From contig NZ_LGDG01000052.1 in assembly GCF_001279775.1 (NCBI RefSeq), forward strand, positions 62,001 through 126,000: 64,000 nt of DNA, given 5' to 3'. Shown here piece by piece: positions 35,035 to 43,231 of this stretch. Source of the stretch: Streptomyces sp. MMG1533 (GTDB taxonomy: Bacteria > Actinomycetota > Actinomycetes > Streptomycetales > Streptomycetaceae). The notes beneath the pieces are model-generated. The model ran no database searches, was not told the origin of the DNA, and saw only the letters and a list, made by a program, of their open reading frames with translations. The position numbers and the translations under genes were made by a program. How positions within the stretch are numbered: position 1 is the stretch's first letter; every line of letters begins with the position of its first letter.

Positions 35035-35049
35035 CGATACGACGTATCG
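35035..35049. promoter_or_regulatory. Palindromic operator between dehydratase and TetR genes
   Basis: CGATACG-A-CGTATCG is a perfect 15-bp palindrome in the 123-bp divergent region, 14 bp before the TetR start. It overlaps the region where both promoters must lie (TATCGT could serve as the TetR -10). It is the obvious binding site for the TetR protein. Confidence 0.75.
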
Positions 35050-35062
35050 TACAGTGACTCGC

Positions 35063-35728
35063 ATGCCGCGCCACTCACCTTCCCTGGACCGTGCGACCCC
35101 GGGCCGTATCGCCGAGAGCGCCCTTCTCCTGGTCGACGAGGGCGGTCCCGAGGCGTTGACCTTCCGTGCGCTGGCCGCGCGGCTGGACATCTCCCTCGCC
35201 TCTCTCCAACGCCGCTGCACCGACCTGGCCGGACTTCTGGACCTGTGCACCGACCATCTGGCCGCCCGCCTGCCCGCGATCGAGCCCGGCACCGACTGGG
35301 CGACGGCCACCGAGACGCGGTTCGTCGCGCTGTTCCGGCTGCTCGCGGCTCACCCGGGGCTGCTCGCCCTGCGCGGGACGCGCCCATGGCTCGGGCCGAA
35401 CCTGCTGGCCCGCCTGGTGGAGCCGCAGCTGGCCGACAGCCTCGCGGCCGGCATGAACCCGGTGGAGGCGATCACCGCGTACCGGCGGATGTACCTGCTC
35501 ACCCTCGGCAGCGCGAGCTTCGTCGACCACCGCGACCCCAAGGCCGCCCAGGCCGCCACGCGCATCGCACTGGCTGCGCTCGACCCGGAGGAGTTCCCGG
35601 CGCTGACCGGCCACCTCGCCGCGATCGTGCCCGCCGTGACCGACGACGAGGTCTACTACGGGGCATTGCGTCAGCTGATCCGCGCCGCCGATCCGAGGCG
35701 GGCGGCGGCCGAGGAGAGCCGACGGTGA
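35063..35728 (+). CDS. TetR-family transcriptional regulator
   Basis: The 221-residue protein has an N-terminal TetR helix-turn-helix (AESALLLVDEGGPEALTFRA, AARLDISLASLQRRCTD) and a C-terminal helical ligand domain (WATATETRFVALFRLLAAHP, AITAYRRMYLLTLG). I use ATG 35063; GTG 35054 is in frame. Divergent placement and the palindrome at 35035 suggest it controls itself and the dehydratase gene. The ligand is unknown. Confidence 0.87.
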   Translation: MPRHSPSLDRATPGRIAESALLLVDEGGPEALTFRALAARLDISLASLQRRCTDLAGLLDLCTDHLAARLPAIEPGTDWATATETRFVALFRLLAAHPGLLALRGTRPWLGPNLLARLVEPQLADSLAAGMNPVEAITAYRRMYLLTLGSASFVDHRDPKAAQAATRIALAALDPEEFPALTGHLAAIVPAVTDDEVYYGALRQLIRAADPRRAAAEESRR

Positions 35729-35906
35729 TCGCGGTTCCTCGTCTGTGCCGCAGCGCCGTCGCCCCGGGAATCCTGGCGCCCGCCAACACGCGTAGGGGAA
35801 GCGCGAGGACGACGTAAGGATTCCGTCATCTCCTGCGGGGTTATGGGGCGGCCGCACTCTTCCGTTGAATGGGACGGACAGGCAACCTGCAAGAGATGAG
35901 GCGGGG

Positions 35907-36479
35907 ATGGGGCGCGTGCGGAGGGTACTGACCAGGCCGTGGGTCATCGGAGCGCTGGTGGTGGTCGTCGTCGGAGCCGGCTTCGGGCTGTACTGGTTCC
36001 AGCCGTGGAAGCTGTGGCAGGACGAGACCGTCGAGGAGGCCCTGCCCGGTGGCATCGTGCAGACCTCCGGGCCTGTGGCTGCGCCCTCGAAAGCACCCTC
36101 CGAGCCGTCCTCTTCGGCTGCCGGGCCGCGGGCCCTCGCGAGCGGTGAGCTGATCAGCCACGAGCACGCGACGTCGGGCACGGTGAAGCTCGTACGGCTG
36201 GCCGACGGCTCCCACGTCGTCCGGCTGGAGGACCTCGACACCAGCAACGGGCCGGACCTGCGCGTGTGGTTGACCGACGCACCGGTGAAGGAGGGGAAGG
36301 CGGGGTGGCACGTCTTCGACGACGGGGAGTACGTCAGCCTCGGCAGACTCAAGGGCAACAAGGGCAGTCAGAACTACCCCCTGCCCGACGGCATCGACCC
36401 CGCCCGCTACACCAGCGTCAGTATCTGGTGCGACCGCTTCGACGTTTCCTTCGGAGCTGCCGAACTCGCCCGCGCCTGA
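35907..36479 (+). CDS. Membrane-anchored DM13-domain protein
   Basis: The 190-residue protein has one N-terminal membrane helix (VIGALVVVVVGAGFGLYWF), a Pro/Ser-rich spacer and an extracytoplasmic DM13 domain (ISHEHATSGTVKLVRLADGS, VRLEDLDTSNGPDLRVWLTD, YPLPDGIDPARYTSVSIWCD). The conserved single Cys near the end (IWCDRF) is the proposed redox ligand of the family. DM13 proteins may take part in extracytoplasmic electron transfer, but none is well characterised in actinomycetes. ATG 35907 follows a GAGGCGGGG purine run. It stands alone, convergent with the CocE-type gene. Confidence 0.82.
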   Translation: MGRVRRVLTRPWVIGALVVVVVGAGFGLYWFQPWKLWQDETVEEALPGGIVQTSGPVAAPSKAPSEPSSSAAGPRALASGELISHEHATSGTVKLVRLADGSHVVRLEDLDTSNGPDLRVWLTDAPVKEGKAGWHVFDDGEYVSLGRLKGNKGSQNYPLPDGIDPARYTSVSIWCDRFDVSFGAAELARA

Positions 36480-36647
36480 CGCCGGTGCGCAGCACGGCCG
36501 GTCAACGGTGCTCGGCGCAGGGTGCCGAGGGCGGTGGTGATGCCGGCCGGTTCGGCGCGGGTGGTGTCGTCGGTGTCGACGAAGGCCCAACGGATCGCTG
36601 AGCACTCCGCACAGTCATGAGACGGCGCGTGATCGCCCGGACAGGTG

Positions 36648-38273
36648 CTAATCGATCGGCTGCCGGACTGGCAGGATCACCGCGGACGGGTGCGCGGGCT
36701 CGTGGAACACCTCCTGATCGGCGGCGCGGAGAGTGGTGGCGGTTGCCCTGGGTTCGCCGGTGCCCGGATTGCGGTTGTAGCGGGGGAAGGCGCCGCTGGA
36801 GACCTGGACCCGGATGCGGTGACCGTGCCGGAAGCGGTACGCCGTCGGCCACAGGCGCACCGTCGCACACGAAGTCCGGTCGGCTTCGGTCAGGCTGATC
36901 AGGCCGTCGCACACATTGGTCGAGCGACCCTCCTCGTCCACGTCGCACAGTCGGACGAACACGTCCGCGCAGGGCAGGCTGGAGCGGAACCAGATCTCGG
37001 CAGTGACCTCGCCGATCACCTCGACGTCCGTGTCGAGTGTGGCGGTGGTGTAGGTCAGCACGTCCGGCCGGGCTTCGAGTGCGGTGTTGTCGACGCGGCC
37101 CGCCTTGACGCCGGGGGCCAAGCGCACCCCGCCGACGGCCGGGGTCGGGTCGGCCGGGTCGTAGTGGTAGTCGTCCGGCGCGGACTCACCCGGCGGGGTG
37201 GCGGTCAGGGTGCCGGCCGGGTGCAGGTGGAAGCGCTGCGGAGCGTATCCGGGCGGCGGCCAGGAGGGGAAGTCGCGCCAGTTGTCCTCGCCCATGACGA
37301 AAAGGCGCACCGGGGCACGCTCGGGCGGCTGTTCGCCGCGGGCGTGGGCCAGCCCGAAGTCGAGGGCCTCGGCGGTCGCCGTGACCCCCAGGTCCCTGGA
37401 GATGTGCGACCAGGGGCCGACGGTGAGCCGGGCCTGCTGTCCGGCCGCCTGCACGGCCTGGAAGTCGCGGAGTTGGCCGGGCAGGAAGATGTCGTACCAG
37501 CCGCCGACCGAACTCACCGGTGCCGTGAGGCCGGCTATCCGGTGACTGTGGTCGAGCTCCGCCCATCGCGGCGTGTCGGCGTCGTGGGCGAGGACGTCCT
37601 GGATGTAGTCGGAGCGGTGACCCAAGGCGGCGGCATCGGCCTGGTCGAGCGGCAACGTGTCCATGGCGCGCCGCACCCGTTTCGCCCCCAGCAGTTGACG
37701 CGGCATCGCCCAACGGCGTTCCTGGCCGGCGACCATGACACCCCAGCCGAACGGTGTCTCCAGGGAGAATCCGTCCTTGCGGAGGAACTCCAGGGAGAGG
37801 GCCGATTCCGACACCGAAAGGACCATCGCCTTGACCTGTGGTGGCAGCCGGTCGGCCACCGCCCACTGGACGTAGCCGAGGTAGCTGGTCCCGAACAGCA
37901 CCATCGACTCGCCGAACCAGGGCTGCTTGATCACCCACTCCAGGGTGTCCAGCCCGTCCTCGCGCTCGTGCCGGAACGGGTCGAAGACGCCGCCGGAGCC
38001 GAACGTCCCGCGGGTGCTCTGGATCAGCACCTGGAAGCCGCGCTCGGCCAGCGGCCTGACCATCGGCCCTGCCGCCATGCCCGCCCTGCCGTACGGAATG
38101 CGAAGGAGCGCGGTCGCCAAGCCGTCGCCGCCGGACTTCGGGGCCCAGCGGTCGGCCAGCAGAACGGCCCCGTCGCGCATCGGCACCCGCAGGTCACGAT
38201 GGACGACCAGATCCCTGGTGGGCGGCGGGGGAAGGCGCAGTAGGCGCTGAGTGAAATGGCTGCCCAGGTTCAT
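36648..38273 (-). CDS. CocE/NonD-family (S15) alpha/beta hydrolase
   Basis: The 541-residue protein has the X-Pro dipeptidyl-peptidase/cocaine esterase layout. An alpha/beta-hydrolase domain has the nucleophile Ser130 in FGTSYLGY, PMRDGAVLLADRW near the start, and a late His in TVGPWSH. A C-terminal jelly-roll domain follows (TYTTATLDTDVEVIGEVTAE, SDVFVRL-like ADVFVRLCDVDEEGRS, GHRIRVQVSSGAFPRYNRNP). No signal peptide is seen, so it is probably cytoplasmic. It would hydrolyse acyl, ester or amide bonds of unknown substrates. ATG 38273 has GAGG upstream. Confidence 0.88.
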   Translation of the reverse strand: MNLGSHFTQRLLRLPPPPTRDLVVHRDLRVPMRDGAVLLADRWAPKSGGDGLATALLRIPYGRAGMAAGPMVRPLAERGFQVLIQSTRGTFGSGGVFDPFRHEREDGLDTLEWVIKQPWFGESMVLFGTSYLGYVQWAVADRLPPQVKAMVLSVSESALSLEFLRKDGFSLETPFGWGVMVAGQERRWAMPRQLLGAKRVRRAMDTLPLDQADAAALGHRSDYIQDVLAHDADTPRWAELDHSHRIAGLTAPVSSVGGWYDIFLPGQLRDFQAVQAAGQQARLTVGPWSHISRDLGVTATAEALDFGLAHARGEQPPERAPVRLFVMGEDNWRDFPSWPPPGYAPQRFHLHPAGTLTATPPGESAPDDYHYDPADPTPAVGGVRLAPGVKAGRVDNTALEARPDVLTYTTATLDTDVEVIGEVTAEIWFRSSLPCADVFVRLCDVDEEGRSTNVCDGLISLTEADRTSCATVRLWPTAYRFRHGHRIRVQVSSGAFPRYNRNPGTGEPRATATTLRAADQEVFHEPAHPSAVILPVRQPID

Positions 38274-38395
38274 CGGCGGAGTCCTCTGCCTGCTCGTACG
38301 TGGTGACTTGCGCCTGACAACGACCCGAGACGGAGCATACGGGCCCACCGGGGTTGGCGGCGAAGACGGCCGACGGAGAGCATGAGTGGTCGGGC

Positions 38396-38585
38396 CCTTG
38401 GGTGCCCCCACGGCTGCGATTCCGTCGCCGGTGCCGCGCACGGACAGCAGGGCGAGCCGGGTGCCGGTGAACGTGAAGGTCGGGTGTTGCCGGCCTGGTC
38501 GCTCCAGTGGTCGTCGCCCCGGAAGCACTGGGCGGCGCAGCCGGTGCCGGAACTCCAGTCGGCGCCGTACCTGTCGGCGCGGCGA
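38396..38585 (-). pseudogene. Frameshifted remnant of a beta-sandwich carbohydrate-binding module
   Basis: On the minus strand one frame gives YGADWSSGTGCAAQCFRGDD and HWSDQAGNT, then a frame change leads to FTFTGTRLALLSVRGTGDGI and AAV. Joined, these resemble the beta-jelly-roll modules found at the ends of secreted glycosidases and esterases (motif WS..GC....NHWS......TFTGT...). No start or stop fits. It fills most of the 441-bp gap between the CocE and methyltransferase genes. Confidence 0.55.
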
Positions 38586-38714
38586 GGGCGGGTCGGACGC
38601 GATGGGAGGGGCGACCACGACGCGGATCGGCGCTGGCCGGCTTCGGTCAGGGTCGCACCCGCCTGCCGCTGTCCGGCGCCCCCACCTGACTCGTGAGCGG
38701 GCGGTACCGGCTGG

Positions 38715-39539
38715 TCAGGGCTTGATGCCCACCCCGGTCCACAGGCTGACGGTGGCGTCCGTGGGCGCTTGTGCGGACTCGTCCCCGTTCGACGCGTCGG
38801 GCCGCCAGCGGTGGCCGACGGTGACGCCGGGGTCGAGCAGGTCGAGTCCGTCGAAGAAGCGCGCCACGTCCTTCTGGGAGCGGAACTGCACCGGCGTCCC
38901 GGCGGCGGTGTAGATGTCGGTGACCTTCTGCCAGGTGGGCGGGTCGAAGTCGGGCGTGCAGTGGCTGAGGGCCAGCGCGCTGCCCGACGGGAGGGCGCCG
39001 AGCAGGCGGTCGAGGATTCCGTACGGGTCCTGGGCGTCCGTGACGAAGTGCATGAGGGCGTTCAGCGACAACGCCACGGGCCGGTCCAGGTCCAGGACCT
39101 CGGCCAGTTCGGGGGCGTTGAGCAGCGCCTCCGGGTCGTTGACGTCCGCTTCGATGTACGTGGTGCGGCCCTGGGGAGTGCTGCGCATGAGGCGTTCGGC
39201 GTACTTGAGGACCAGGGGGTCGTTGTCGGCGTACACCACGCGCGCTTCGGGGACCACGCTCTGGGCCACCTGGTGCAGGTTCGGCTCGGTGGGAATACCG
39301 GTGCCGATGTCGAGCCACTGACGGATGCCGTGCTCCTGGGCGAGCACACGGGTGGCCCGGTGCATGAAGGCCCGGTTCTCGCGGGCGCACACGAAGATGC
39401 CGGGGTAGGCCGCGGCGACGGTCTCGGCGGCCTGCTTGTCGACGTCGAAGTGGTCCTTGCCGCCGAGGTAGTAGTCGTACATGCGGGCGGAGTGCGGCCT
39501 GCTGGTGTCTATGCCCCGTGCGGCGCGGGTGTTGCTCAT
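38715..39539 (-). CDS. SAM-dependent methyltransferase of the PF04672 (DUF574) family
   Basis: The 274-residue protein has the family N-terminus (SARMYDYYLGGKDHFDVDKQ), the SAM-binding motif LDIGTGIP (76-83) and an acidic loop in VVYADNDPLVLKYA. PF04672 methyltransferases are expanded in Streptomyces and almost all are uncharacterised. Here it follows a WhiJ-type XRE/DUF397 pair on the same strand with an 83-bp gap, a neighbourhood seen for other members. Its substrate is unknown. Confidence 0.85.
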   Translation of the reverse strand: MSNTRAARGIDTSRPHSARMYDYYLGGKDHFDVDKQAAETVAAAYPGIFVCARENRAFMHRATRVLAQEHGIRQWLDIGTGIPTEPNLHQVAQSVVPEARVVYADNDPLVLKYAERLMRSTPQGRTTYIEADVNDPEALLNAPELAEVLDLDRPVALSLNALMHFVTDAQDPYGILDRLLGALPSGSALALSHCTPDFDPPTWQKVTDIYTAAGTPVQFRSQKDVARFFDGLDLLDPGVTVGHRWRPDASNGDESAQAPTDATVSLWTGVGIKP

Positions 39540-39622
39540 CCTGTTCCCTTCGGTGGTGTGCGTGGTGTGCCGGGCGGGTCACGGCCGGGGCCGGCTCGGA
39601 TCCTTCCCGCTTGCGGTTCGGT

Positions 39623-39874
39623 TCAGCCGACCGCCAGGTGATCGGCGAGGCCCTTCTTGATCCCCTGGACGAAGGCGGCGATCTCCTGCGGTGTGTAGAT
39701 CAGCGCGGGACCGGTGGGATCGGTCGACTGCCGCAACGCGATGCGGCCGTCGGCGAGTTGCTTGGTTTCCACGCACTGGCCCCCGTTGGGTCCGCTCCAG
39801 GGGCATTCCCAGCCCTGCTCGCCGAGGTCGGAGGCGGGCATGCCGTTGTAGACACCGCCGTCGACGATGGTCAT
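39623..39874 (-). CDS. DUF397-family small acidic protein
   Basis: The 83-residue protein has the DUF397 core: WECPWSGPNGGQCVETKQL, then DGRIALRQSTDPTGPALIYT, then an amphipathic end (EIAAFVQGIKKGLADH). Its ATG overlaps the XRE stop as ATGA, so the two are coupled. DUF397 proteins are obligate neighbours of WhiJ/AbaA-type XRE regulators and are thought to antagonise them by direct binding. Confidence 0.9.
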   Translation of the reverse strand: MTIVDGGVYNGMPASDLGEQGWECPWSGPNGGQCVETKQLADGRIALRQSTDPTGPALIYTPQEIAAFVQGIKKGLADHLAVG

Positions 39875-40743
39875 GAATACTCCTTTCGCATGCGGTTCAG
39901 GAGCGCCCTGCTGTCCGCGGAAGAGGTCAGCAGCGACATCCGGTTGTGCGCCTCGAGATGGGCCGCGACATCGGAGCGCTGGTCCAGGTAGACGGAGGCG
40001 GACAGGATTTCGCTGTAGACGATGTCGGGCAGCTCCGGTTCCTCGAACCGGAAGTACGTGAAGGGGGCACAAGCTCCGACGTGTGCCCCTGCGGTGAACG
40101 GCACGATGTCGACGCTGACATGGTCCAGCTCCGAGACCTCCAGGAGCCGGTCGATCTGCTCCCGCATGATCTCCGCGCTGCCCGCCACCCGGTGCAGGAC
40201 CGCCTCTTCCATCACCACCCAGAGCGTGGGGGCGTCGGCCTTTTCCAAGAGGCTCTGGCGGCGCAGCCGCAGAGAGACCCGGCGCTCCAGGTCCTCCTCG
40301 CTGTCGTTGGGGAAACCCCCGCGTAAGACGGCGCGCGCGTACCCGTACGTCTGCAGCAGCCCGGTGACATAGTGGGGCTCATAGGTGCGCAGGGTCTTGG
40401 CCCCGCTCTCCAGGCTCACGTAACCGGTGAACCAGCTCGGCACCACGTCGCGGTAGGCGTGCCACCAGCCGGGCTCGTTGGCCCGGTCGGCGAGGTCGAC
40501 GAACTCGTCGATCTCCTGCTGGCCGGCCCCGTAGGTCTGCAGCAGTTTCTCCACGTACAGGGGCTTGAGGCCGACCTCCGCCTTCTCCAGACGGCGGATG
40601 GTCAACGACGTCACCCGCAGGGCCTTTGCCGCATCATCCAGCGACACGCCCGCGCCGAGCCGCCTGTCCTGAAGCCGCCGGCCGAGGATCATGCGCAGGA
40701 CGGTCGGTGCGCTGGTGCCCCCACCTGAACGAGCCTCGCTCAC
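39871..40743 (-). CDS. WhiJ-type XRE-family regulator
   Basis: The 290-residue protein has an N-terminal XRE helix-turn-helix (LGRRLQDRRLGAGVSLDDAA, RVTSLTIRRLEKAEVGLKP) and the large DUF5753 C-terminal domain (YVSLESGAKTLRTYEPHYV, GLLQTYGYARAVLRGGFP, VMEEAVLHRVAG). GTG 40743 follows AGGAGGTGG at a good distance. It forms a unit with the DUF397 gene downstream and the divergent ATPase gene, as in the whiJ and abaA loci that influence sporulation and antibiotic production in S. coelicolor. Confidence 0.9.
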   Translation of the reverse strand: MSEARSGGGTSAPTVLRMILGRRLQDRRLGAGVSLDDAAKALRVTSLTIRRLEKAEVGLKPLYVEKLLQTYGAGQQEIDEFVDLADRANEPGWWHAYRDVVPSWFTGYVSLESGAKTLRTYEPHYVTGLLQTYGYARAVLRGGFPNDSEEDLERRVSLRLRRQSLLEKADAPTLWVVMEEAVLHRVAGSAEIMREQIDRLLEVSELDHVSVDIVPFTAGAHVGACAPFTYFRFEEPELPDIVYSEILSASVYLDQRSDVAAHLEAHNRMSLLTSSADSRALLNRMRKEYS

Positions 40744-41060
40744 TGCGCCACCTCCTGATGGGTCATCACCAGCGCAAGTCTGACAGCGACTTGATGATGC
40801 TGCCAAGCGGATACCATCGCGGTGAAATTATCAGGGAGACGGTTGCAGTGTGAACTTGCCTACGAGCATAGTTACTTGTGTGAGCGATCTCGTCGGCCTC
40901 GATGGCATCGTTGTCAACAACCGTGCCATCATGCGGAGTTGGCGTGCGCCGAAGCCTCGATTTCACGCGGCCGTTCCTGCCGGGACCACCCCCTCTCCCG
41001 GCGGGACCGTTGCCCGGTCCTGTCTCCCCACTGCGCCCCTCCAGATGGAAGGCGACAAGC
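40744..41060. other. Divergent regulatory region between WhiJ-type and ATPase genes
   Basis: This 317-bp region separates the two divergent genes. The part at 40800-40890 is AT-richer (GTGAAATTATCAGG, CATAGTTACTTGTG) and is the likely promoter/operator zone. Open frames cross it, but none has convincing codon use or a ribosome site, and no gene is called. Confidence 0.45.
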
Positions 41061-41507
41061 GTGTCCCCCCACACGACTTCCTCCCCCCAGCTCTTAGATG
41101 TCATGAGCCCGGAACGTACGCACTGGATCGAGTTGCCCGCGCACAGGTCCAACATCAGAATCGCCCGCCACTCGATGCAGGCACGCCTGGCCGCCTGGCG
41201 CCTGCCCTGTGAGATGTCTGCGGACACGGTGCTGCTCGTGTCGGAGCTGGCCACCAACGCCGTGTGCCACACACCCGGCATGCGCGTCCTGTGCGGCATC
41301 GGGTTCGTCGCGGACAACTGCCTCCGCGTGGAAGTGCACGACCACGGCTGTCCGGGCAGCACCCTGCCCCCGTGCGAGGCGGGGCCCGAGGACGAGAACG
41401 GCCGAGGCCTGTTCCTGGTACAGGAGATCGCCCACGCCTGGGGAGTCGACCGATCGCGGCTCACCGGCGGAAACGCGGTCTGGGCGACCTTGATCAGGTC
41501 TGCCTGA
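41061..41507 (+). CDS. Anti-sigma-factor-like ATP-binding protein (HATPase_c_2)
   Basis: The 148-residue protein has the GHKL ATPase fold of RsbW/SpoIIAB relatives: N box VSELATNAVCH, a G1 box VEVHDHGCPGS and the G2 box ENGRGLFLVQEIAHAWGV. It may phosphorylate an anti-anti-sigma factor or act as a WhiJ partner, as does the AbaA-locus ATPase. GTG 41061 has GGAAGG at 8 nt; ATG 41103 is an alternative. It completes the WhiJ-type triad. Confidence 0.85.
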   Translation: MSPHTTSSPQLLDVMSPERTHWIELPAHRSNIRIARHSMQARLAAWRLPCEMSADTVLLVSELATNAVCHTPGMRVLCGIGFVADNCLRVEVHDHGCPGSTLPPCEAGPEDENGRGLFLVQEIAHAWGVDRSRLTGGNAVWATLIRSA

Positions 41508-41585
41508 AGGCTCGGGTCACACGGCGCGCATCTTCCGCTTCGTGGTGGAGCCGGAGCTGGACCGGGCTGTTGGGTGCGGGGCCGT

Positions 41586-42323
41586 TCATCGGGGGCGCAT
41601 CAGGTCGAGGTCTTTGCCCCACGCGTCCAGAACCGCTCCGTGTCCGGCCGGCCGGACCGCCGCCTCGACGCGGGCGAAGAGCTGTCGTTGCAGGGGGACG
41701 TCACCTGTCTGTGAAATGCCGTCCACGGTGCTGAGCAGCAGGTCGGTGTCCCAGCCGGGCAGCGGGTGTCGAGCGAGTTCCCACTCCAGGTACTTGTTGT
41801 AGGGACGCGGGCGCCGGTCGAGGGCGAAGAGCAACTCCAGCAGGAACCGCATGCTGTCGGCGGCGTCGAGGCGGGCGGCGAGCAGATGACCGTCGCGTGC
41901 GTTCTTGACGGACCGGAAGAGGGAGTTGGCATATGCGTCGAGCCATCCACCGGAGTCCTGGAATGCCTCGTCGACTCCGAGGTGTGCCTTGGCGGCCAGG
42001 ATCCGGGCGATGCCTCCGTCAAGCCGGTCGAGCACGATCCGGGCGCGGGCAAGGGCGTAGCGCTCGAAGCCTGGCATGCCGGCCGTGCGGAACGCGGTGA
42101 GGGACACGACGACGAGGTCGAGCCCGGGGGTGCGATGGCCCCGGAACCGGGTGAGATGCGTGGTCGCGTCATCGGCGAGGACGACGTACAGGTCGTGGTC
42201 GGAGTGCTCGGTGACCATGCCCTCATGGGCGTGGGAGCCCTTGAGCACGAGGCCGACGACGGCGGTGTCGGCGACGGCCAGCTCGATGAAGGCGTCGTAG
42301 GTGAGGGGTTGCCGAGCAGTCAT
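41586..42323 (-). CDS. Nucleotidyltransferase-domain protein (aminoglycoside adenylyltransferase-like)
   Basis: The 245-residue protein has the polymerase-beta-type nucleotidyltransferase signature: GS at 29-30 and Asp42-x-Asp44 (SDHDLYVVL), with a further acidic strand (DLVVVSLTAF). The C-terminal half is helical (DSMRFLLELLFALDRRPRPYN). This layout resembles aminoglycoside or lincosamide nucleotidyltransferases, but many such proteins have no antibiotic role. ATG 42323 has GGAG at 7 nt. No resistance context is apparent. Confidence 0.72.
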   Translation of the reverse strand: MTARQPLTYDAFIELAVADTAVVGLVLKGSHAHEGMVTEHSDHDLYVVLADDATTHLTRFRGHRTPGLDLVVVSLTAFRTAGMPGFERYALARARIVLDRLDGGIARILAAKAHLGVDEAFQDSGGWLDAYANSLFRSVKNARDGHLLAARLDAADSMRFLLELLFALDRRPRPYNKYLEWELARHPLPGWDTDLLLSTVDGISQTGDVPLQRQLFARVEAAVRPAGHGAVLDAWGKDLDLMRPR

Positions 42324-42600
42324 GGGCGATCTCCGGTGGAAGGTGACGGGCATGTCTGTCAGGCAGCCCCGGGTGCCGGGCACTGCTACGGCCGGATCGC
42401 CCGGTTCACCCGGGGCCGACGATGTCGGCCGGTGCTGAGGCTGGATGCCGTCGGTGGCCCGCGCTGCCAGGCGTCCATGACTGCTTCGGCGTGGTGGGGG
42501 TCGGTGCTTTTCGAAGGGTGAGTCCTCCGGCTCCCGCTATGGGCTCCTGCTGAGGCAGGGCTCTCGGCAATGCCTCAGCAGTCCCCCGCCCGCGCGTGCT

Positions 42601-42638
42601 GCGGTGGCTCGTCCGGATCACTCCGGATGAGCCACCGC
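42601..42638 (-). terminator. 17-bp hairpin spanning the stop codon of the 42618 gene
   Basis: Positions 42601-42617 and 42622-42638 pair (one G-T) around a 4-nt loop that contains the stop codon of the 118-residue minus-strand gene. The downstream arm thus lies in the last codons. It is probably that gene's terminator. Confidence 0.65.
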
Positions 42639-42974
42639 CTCCTTCTGCAGTTGCACCGCCGCCAGCAGGCTCAGCTTCGGCTCCGCCTTGCGCAACGCCT
42701 TCACCGCCGCGACCGAGGCGATGTCCCCCGTGAAGCCGACTGCGGCCAGCCGGGAGCGGACCCAGCGGGCGCGCAGCTGCGTTTCGGAGGTGGTGGCGGT
42801 GGACTCGACGAGTGCGGCGGCGCGCTCCAGACCCGGCCGCTCCTCGGGAGAGGCTTCGGCCAGCGCCTGACGCAGGGCCGCCGCGACCAGGTCCGTGTCT
42901 CGGATGAGCAACACGAAGTTGTGCTCTTTGTTCAGTCCCGCGAATCCTGTCATGTGGATCATCGTGGCTGTCAT
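42618..42974 (-). CDS. Hypothetical 118-residue protein
   Basis: The product begins MTATMIHMTGFAGLNKEHNF, continues VLLIRDTDLVAAALRQALAE, and has a long, charged helical middle and C-terminal region (RARWVRSRLAAVGFTGDIAS, VAAVKALRKAEPKLSLLAAV). ATG 42974 has an AAGGAA site. It reads as a genuine, soluble, mostly helical protein; I do not recognise the family. Confidence 0.65.
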   Translation of the reverse strand: MTATMIHMTGFAGLNKEHNFVLLIRDTDLVAAALRQALAEASPEERPGLERAAALVESTATTSETQLRARWVRSRLAAVGFTGDIASVAAVKALRKAEPKLSLLAAVQLQKEAVAHPE

Positions 42975-43231
42975 GTTCCTTGCTTGCCAAGCGACTTGAT
43001 GCGTCGCAGTGGCTCAGGCCGGCCGAACCTGGCCCACGACGGGCACGGACGGCAAGGCCACGGTCACCCGGCTCGGCCACCGCCGCGCGTGGCGGCTCTG
43101 AGCGGAAGTTGGTGGTCGACCACCTGTCGGGGCCTGCTGGTGTCGTCGGCTTCAGCCGGCGCTTCCATGGGCCCGACGCCTGCCGGCCCGCGCACAAGCG
43201 GAGCCCGGTCACTCCGGCTCCCAAGAGGTGC

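Noticed and set aside
39623..41507. XRE + DUF397 + small ATPase considered as a toxin-antitoxin or phage-defence island
   Set aside because: The families match the developmental WhiJ/AbaA modules of Streptomyces, and no toxin, nuclease or phage gene is next to them.
41586..42323. Calling the nucleotidyltransferase an aminoglycoside-resistance gene
   Set aside because: Only the generic GS...DxD motif is visible; overall similarity to a named ANT enzyme cannot be judged by eye and no resistance neighbours exist.
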